A program made the position numbers and the translations under genes. The notes under the pieces were generated by a model. It saw only the letters and a program-made list of their open reading frames with translations, did no database searches and was not told where the DNA came from. A stretch of 45,765 bases of DNA from Enterovirga sp. (lineage in GTDB: Bacteria > Pseudomonadota > Alphaproteobacteria > Rhizobiales > Beijerinckiaceae), in contig NZ_JAQGKF010000069.1 of NCBI RefSeq assembly GCF_028290205.1, positions 1 to 45,765 of the forward strand. The letters are read 5' to 3'. Below, piece after piece: positions 42,426-45,765 of the stretch; the stretch's first letter is position 1, and each line of letters begins with the position of its first letter.

Positions 42426-43322
42426 TCAGCCCAGGAACCGGGCGAGCGCGGCGAGAGTCTCCTCCGGCGCCTCCTCGGCCAGGAAGTGTCCGGACGCGAT
42501 CTCCAGGTCCTGGATGCCGGGCGCGAAGGTGCGGCGCCAGGCCTCGGGCGGCAGGTCCGCCCCGGGACGCTTCAGGTACAGCGTGCTCCACAGAAGCAGG
42601 GTCGGGCAGGCGATTTGGCGCCCCGCCGCCATGTCGGCCTCGTCCTGTGCGGCGTCCGTTGTCTTGCCGGCCCGGTAATCCTCGCAAAAGGCGTGAATGC
42701 GCGAGGGCTCGTTGCAGCTGTCGCGATAGGAGCGGAGCGCGCGCGGATCGAAGGGTGCCAGCGATTTCGGGCCCGACCACTTGGCCAGCAGGCCCTCGAA
42801 ATAGGGCAGGGGATCCTGGCCGATCTCCCGCTCCGGCACCGGGTTCGGCCGGGCCAGATCGTCCCAATGCTCCGCCTTCTGGAGGCCGGCCCGCACGCGC
42901 CGCCAGACCTCGAAGGTCGGCAGGATGTCCAGCAGCGCCAGCCGCTCCACCCGGCCCGGATGGTCCAGCGCCAGCCGGTATCCGACCCGCGCGCCGCGAT
43001 CGTGGCCGCACACCGCGAACCGGACGTGGCCGAGCTGCTCCATGACCGACACGACGTCGCGGCCCATGGCCCGCTTGCTGTAGCGCTCGTGCCCATCATC
43101 ACCCGGCGGGGCCGAGCTCCAGCCGTAGCCCCGAAGGTCGAGGCAGACGACGCTGTGGGTACGGGCGAGGGCCGGCGCCAGCCGGTGCCACATGGCGTGG
43201 GTCTGCGGGAACCCGTGCAGAAGCACCAGGGCCGGACCCGTGCCGCCTGAGCGCGCGAACAGGCGGCCCGGTTCGGCGTCGATCCAGTGCGACGCGAAGC
43301 CCGGAAACAGGTCCTCGCTCAC
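42426..43322 (-). CDS. Alpha/beta hydrolase, haloacetate dehalogenase-like
   Basis: A 298-residue alpha/beta-hydrolase. It has HGFPQTHAMWHRLAP with the oxyanion region, the nucleophile elbow CGHDRGARVGYR (Asp108, Arg109, Arg112), HW at 152-153 and the base His in SGHFLAEE (about His279). The spacing is close to the fluoroacetate dehalogenase of Rhodopseudomonas (Asp110, Arg111, Arg114, His155, Trp156, His280), so it may dehalogenate haloacetates; epoxide hydrolase is the main alternative. The start is GTG overlapping the purD stop (GTGA). Confidence 0.85.
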   Translation of the reverse strand: MSEDLFPGFASHWIDAEPGRLFARSGGTGPALVLLHGFPQTHAMWHRLAPALARTHSVVCLDLRGYGWSSAPPGDDGHERYSKRAMGRDVVSVMEQLGHVRFAVCGHDRGARVGYRLALDHPGRVERLALLDILPTFEVWRRVRAGLQKAEHWDDLARPNPVPEREIGQDPLPYFEGLLAKWSGPKSLAPFDPRALRSYRDSCNEPSRIHAFCEDYRAGKTTDAAQDEADMAAGRQIACPTLLLWSTLYLKRPGADLPPEAWRRTFAPGIQDLEIASGHFLAEEAPEETLAALARFLG

Positions 43323-44614
43323 CTGGGGTTCGCCGGGGCCGCGGCTTCGCGCTCCACGGCGCGCCGGCCGATGTCGGTGCGGCAGAACCCGCCGGGCCAG
43401 TCGATGGCTCCGACGGCCTCATAGGCGCGCCTTTGCGCCTCGGCGAAGCTGGGGCCGAGCGCCGTCACGGCGAGGACGCGACCTCCGGCCGCCACGAGTT
43501 CGCCCGCCGGACCGAGGGCGGTCCCGGCCTGGAACACGGTGACGTGTTCGTGTTTCGCCGCCTCCAGGCCGCGGATCACGGAGCCGCGCTCGACCGGGCC
43601 GGGATAGCCATTGGTCGCCATGACCACAGCCAAAGCCGGGAAGTCGGACCAGCCGAGCCGGACCCCCTCCAGGACGCCGCCTCGAGCGGCCAGCATGGCG
43701 GCCACGATGTCCGCCCGCAGCCGCGGCAGCAGCACCTGCGCCTCAGGATCGCCGAACCGGACGTTGTATTCGATCAGCTTCGGGCCTTCGGCCGTCAGCA
43801 TGAGCCCGGCATAGAGGATGCCAACAAACGGGGTGCCGCGCGCCCGCATGCCGTCCAGCGTCGGCTGGATGATGCGGGCCTCGATCTCGGCCTGGAGCTC
43901 GGGGGTGACCGCGGCAGCCGGGGAATACGCGCCCATGCCGCCCGTGTTCGGCCCGCGGTCGCCGTCGTAGGCGCGCTTGTGGTCCTGGGCCGTCCCGAGC
44001 GGCACCGACCGGGTGCCGTCGCAGAGCGCGAACACGCTGGCCTCTTCGCCAACAAGGCATTCCTCGATCACGATCTCGGCCCCGGCCGCGCCGAGCCCGC
44101 CACCCAGCATCAGGTCGACGGCCTCCGCCGCCTCCTCGACGCTCTGCGCCACCACCACGCCCTTGCCAGCCGCGAGCCCGTCCGCCTTGACGACGATCGG
44201 TGCGCCGGTCTCCCGCAGGTAGCGCTTGGCGGCGTCGGGATCGGTGAAGCGCCGGAAGGCCGCCGTCGGGATGCCGAATTCCTGCGCGAATTCCTTGGTG
44301 AAGCTTTTCGAGCCCTCAAGCTGCGCGGCCGCCTTGCTCGGGCCGAAGCACTTGATCCCGGCGGCTTCGAGGTCGTCCACGATGCCGGCGACGAGCGGCG
44401 CCTCAGGGCCGACCACGACGAATTCGATGCTCTCGCGCCGGCACAGTTCGGCCACGGCGGCGTGGTCGGCCGTGTCGAGCGGCACGTTGACCCCGTGCTG
44501 GGCCGTGCCGGGATTGCCGGGGGCGATGAAGACGCGGTCGCACAGGGGGCTGGCGGCGATCGCCTGGGCGAGGGCGTGCTCGCGCCCGCCCGATCCGATG
44601 AGAAGGATGTTCAT
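43319..44614 (-). CDS. purD: Phosphoribosylamine--glycine ligase (GAR synthetase)
   Basis: The second step of de novo purine synthesis: 5-phosphoribosylamine, glycine and ATP give GAR. The 431-residue ATP-grasp protein begins MNILLIGSGGREHALAQAI and has PEAPLVAGIVDDLEAAGIKCFGPS, the ATP-grasp VKADGLAAGKGVVVA, and IEYNVRFGDPEAQVLLPRL. The length is standard. It is divergent from xseA across 155 bases, and its stop overlaps the start of the hydrolase gene, a coupling without an obvious metabolic reason. Confidence 0.95.
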   Translation of the reverse strand: MNILLIGSGGREHALAQAIAASPLCDRVFIAPGNPGTAQHGVNVPLDTADHAAVAELCRRESIEFVVVGPEAPLVAGIVDDLEAAGIKCFGPSKAAAQLEGSKSFTKEFAQEFGIPTAAFRRFTDPDAAKRYLRETGAPIVVKADGLAAGKGVVVAQSVEEAAEAVDLMLGGGLGAAGAEIVIEECLVGEEASVFALCDGTRSVPLGTAQDHKRAYDGDRGPNTGGMGAYSPAAAVTPELQAEIEARIIQPTLDGMRARGTPFVGILYAGLMLTAEGPKLIEYNVRFGDPEAQVLLPRLRADIVAAMLAARGGVLEGVRLGWSDFPALAVVMATNGYPGPVERGSVIRGLEAAKHEHVTVFQAGTALGPAGELVAAGGRVLAVTALGPSFAEAQRRAYEAVGAIDWPGGFCRTDIGRRAVEREAAAPANPR

Positions 44615-44769
44615 GCCTGCGCGTCCCGTGCCGGAGCGGTTGCGTAAAGGGGGCGCCGCCGCGCATCAACAGCTGATGGCCTTAGGGCCGGCCGCCGGGC
44701 CAGGACGCCGTGCTCGCGCCCGGCCAGCGCCCGGATGCGGTGCGGCCGCCGGCACGCTAGGATGAGCCG

Positions 44770-45765
44770 GTGAGTCCAAAAGCCAAACCCGCCCCCGTGG
44801 CCGAATCCGGCAACGCTCCCGAATGGACCGTGTCCGAACTCGCGGGCGCGCTGCGGCGCACGCTCGAGGACAGGTTCGGCCACGTGCGGCTGCGCGGCGA
44901 GATCTCCGGCTACAAGGGCCAGCACAGCTCGGGCCACGCCTATTTCTGCCTGAAGGACCGCGATTCGCGACTGGACGCGGTGATCTGGAAGACCGCCTTC
45001 TCGCGCCTGCGCTTCAAGCCTCAGGAGGGGCTCGAGGTGGTCGCGACCGGCCGCATCACGACCTTCCCGGGCAAGTCGACCTACCAGATCGTTATCGAGT
45101 CGCTCGAGCCGGCCGGAATCGGCGCCCTGATGGCTCTTCTCGACGAGCGCCGCCGCGTGCTCGCCGCCGAGGGGCTGTTCGCGCCGGAGCGCAAGCGCCG
45201 GCCGCCCTTTCTTCCGGGCGTGATCGGCGTGGTGACGTCGCCGACCGGCTCGGTGATCCGCGACATTCTCCACCGGCTGGACGACCGCTTCCCGCGCCAC
45301 GTCCTGGTCTGGCCGGTCAGGGTGCAGGGCGAGACCTGCGGCCAGGAGGTCGCGCAAGCCATCGCCGGCCTGAACGCCCTGCCGGCGGGCGGTCCGATCC
45401 CGCGCCCGGACGTGCTCATCGTGGCCCGCGGCGGCGGGTCGCTGGAAGACCTGTGGGGCTTCAACGACGAGGCGGTGGTGCGGGCCGCTGCCGAGAGCCG
45501 GATCCCGCTGATCTCGGCCATCGGGCACGAGACCGACTGGACCCTGCTCGACCACGTCGCCGATCTTCGGGCCCCGACGCCCACCGGCGCGGCCGAGATG
45601 GCCGTGCCGGTGCGGGCCGACCTCCTGGCCCAGGCCGGGGCGCTCGGCTTGCGGCTGCGCGAGGGCGCGCTGCGGGCCACCGAATTGCGCCGCGCCGAGC
45701 TCCGCTCCGCAGCCCGCGCGCTGCCGGCGCCCGAGCTGTTCCTGTCCGGCCGGAGGCAGCGGCTG
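44770..45765 (+). CDS. xseA: Exodeoxyribonuclease VII large subunit, truncated by right edge
   Basis: Not in the ORF track because it leaves the window. The frame is open from a GTG at 44770 to the last base (332 codons). The OB-fold N-terminal domain shows [39 protein letters not shown] and [16 protein letters not shown]. The catalytic core follows with [38 protein letters not shown] and [13 protein letters not shown]. The ATG eight bases upstream runs into a stop, so GTG is the start. The missing C-terminal coiled coil lies beyond the window; XseB is not seen. Confidence 0.93.
   Translation, partial: MSPKAKPAPVAESGNAPEWTVSELAGALRRTLEDRFGHVRLRGEISGYKGQHSSGHAYFCLKDRDSRLDAVIWKTAFSRLRFKPQEGLEVVATGRITTFPGKSTYQIVIESLEPAGIGALMALLDERRRVLAAEGLFAPERKRRPPFLPGVIGVVTSPTGSVIRDILHRLDDRFPRHVLVWPVRVQGETCGQEVAQAIAGLNALPAGGPIPRPDVLIVARGGGSLEDLWGFNDEAVVRAAAESRIPLISAIGHETDWTLLDHVADLRAPTPTGAAEMAVPVRADLLAQAGALGLRLREGALRATELRRAELRSAARALPAPELFLSGRRQRL

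Overview
The window is a GC-rich (about 70%) bacterial chromosome segment with densely packed genes, many joined by ATGA or GTGA stop/start overlaps. The gene set (HWE-type histidine kinase, KaiC-like ATPase, DUF2939, CsbD-like protein, SWIB-domain protein, MsrQ, split AtuA pair) suggests an alphaproteobacterium of the order Hyphomicrobiales, perhaps near Methylobacteriaceae. This placement rests on family content and composition only; no database search was possible.

Layout. Bases 1-389 are a lower-GC patch holding a minus-strand open frame that runs off the left edge and has no visible start; it lies on the 3' side of a tRNA-Lys(CTT) gene (769-844). Next come dut, an Rrf2 regulator and cysK, with a perfect palindrome between regulator and cysK. 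From 3479 to 8554 a minus-strand run of four overlapping genes joins a KaiC-like ATPase, an HWE kinase, a CaiB-type CoA transferase and an HMG-CoA lyase, with a NUDIX gene upstream. Bases 9358-13009 hold a metallophosphoesterase, an orphan NMT1/SsuA-like binding protein and AtuA split into two overlapping genes. Bases 13031-17004 (minus) hold a globin-coupled chemotaxis transducer, panC, a 2-dehydro-3-deoxygalactonokinase and upp. An unknown secreted or anchored protein is divergent from a Tat-exported aldo/keto reductase, followed by a URC4-type uracil catabolism gene.

Bases 21341-27728 carry an MFS exporter, a cysteine-cluster protein coupled to a HAD phosphatase, msrQ, an acyl-CoA synthetase and an MBL hydrolase. 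Bases 27983-30546 (minus) carry DUF2939, a CsbD-like protein and an HtrA-like protein that lacks all three catalytic residues; the last is divergent from glgX. A Crp/Fnr regulator and a three-gene polyamine-type ABC importer without a binding protein follow, then AsmA, a 3-oxoacid CoA-transferase pair, a FAS1-like hydratase, a SWIB protein, an SDR, a fluoroacetate-dehalogenase-like hydrolase coupled to purD, and xseA cut by the right edge.

Functionally the window mixes housekeeping genes (dut, cysK, panC, upp, purD, xseA) with acyl-CoA metabolism (HMG-CoA lyase, CaiB, AtuA, acyl-CoA synthetase, SCOT, MaoC-like) and signalling or stress functions. The least expected features are the KaiC/HWE kinase module fused into a CoA-metabolism operon, the dead HtrA-like protein, and the Rrf2-palindrome-cysK arrangement. 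No insertion sequence, integrase or CRISPR array was seen.
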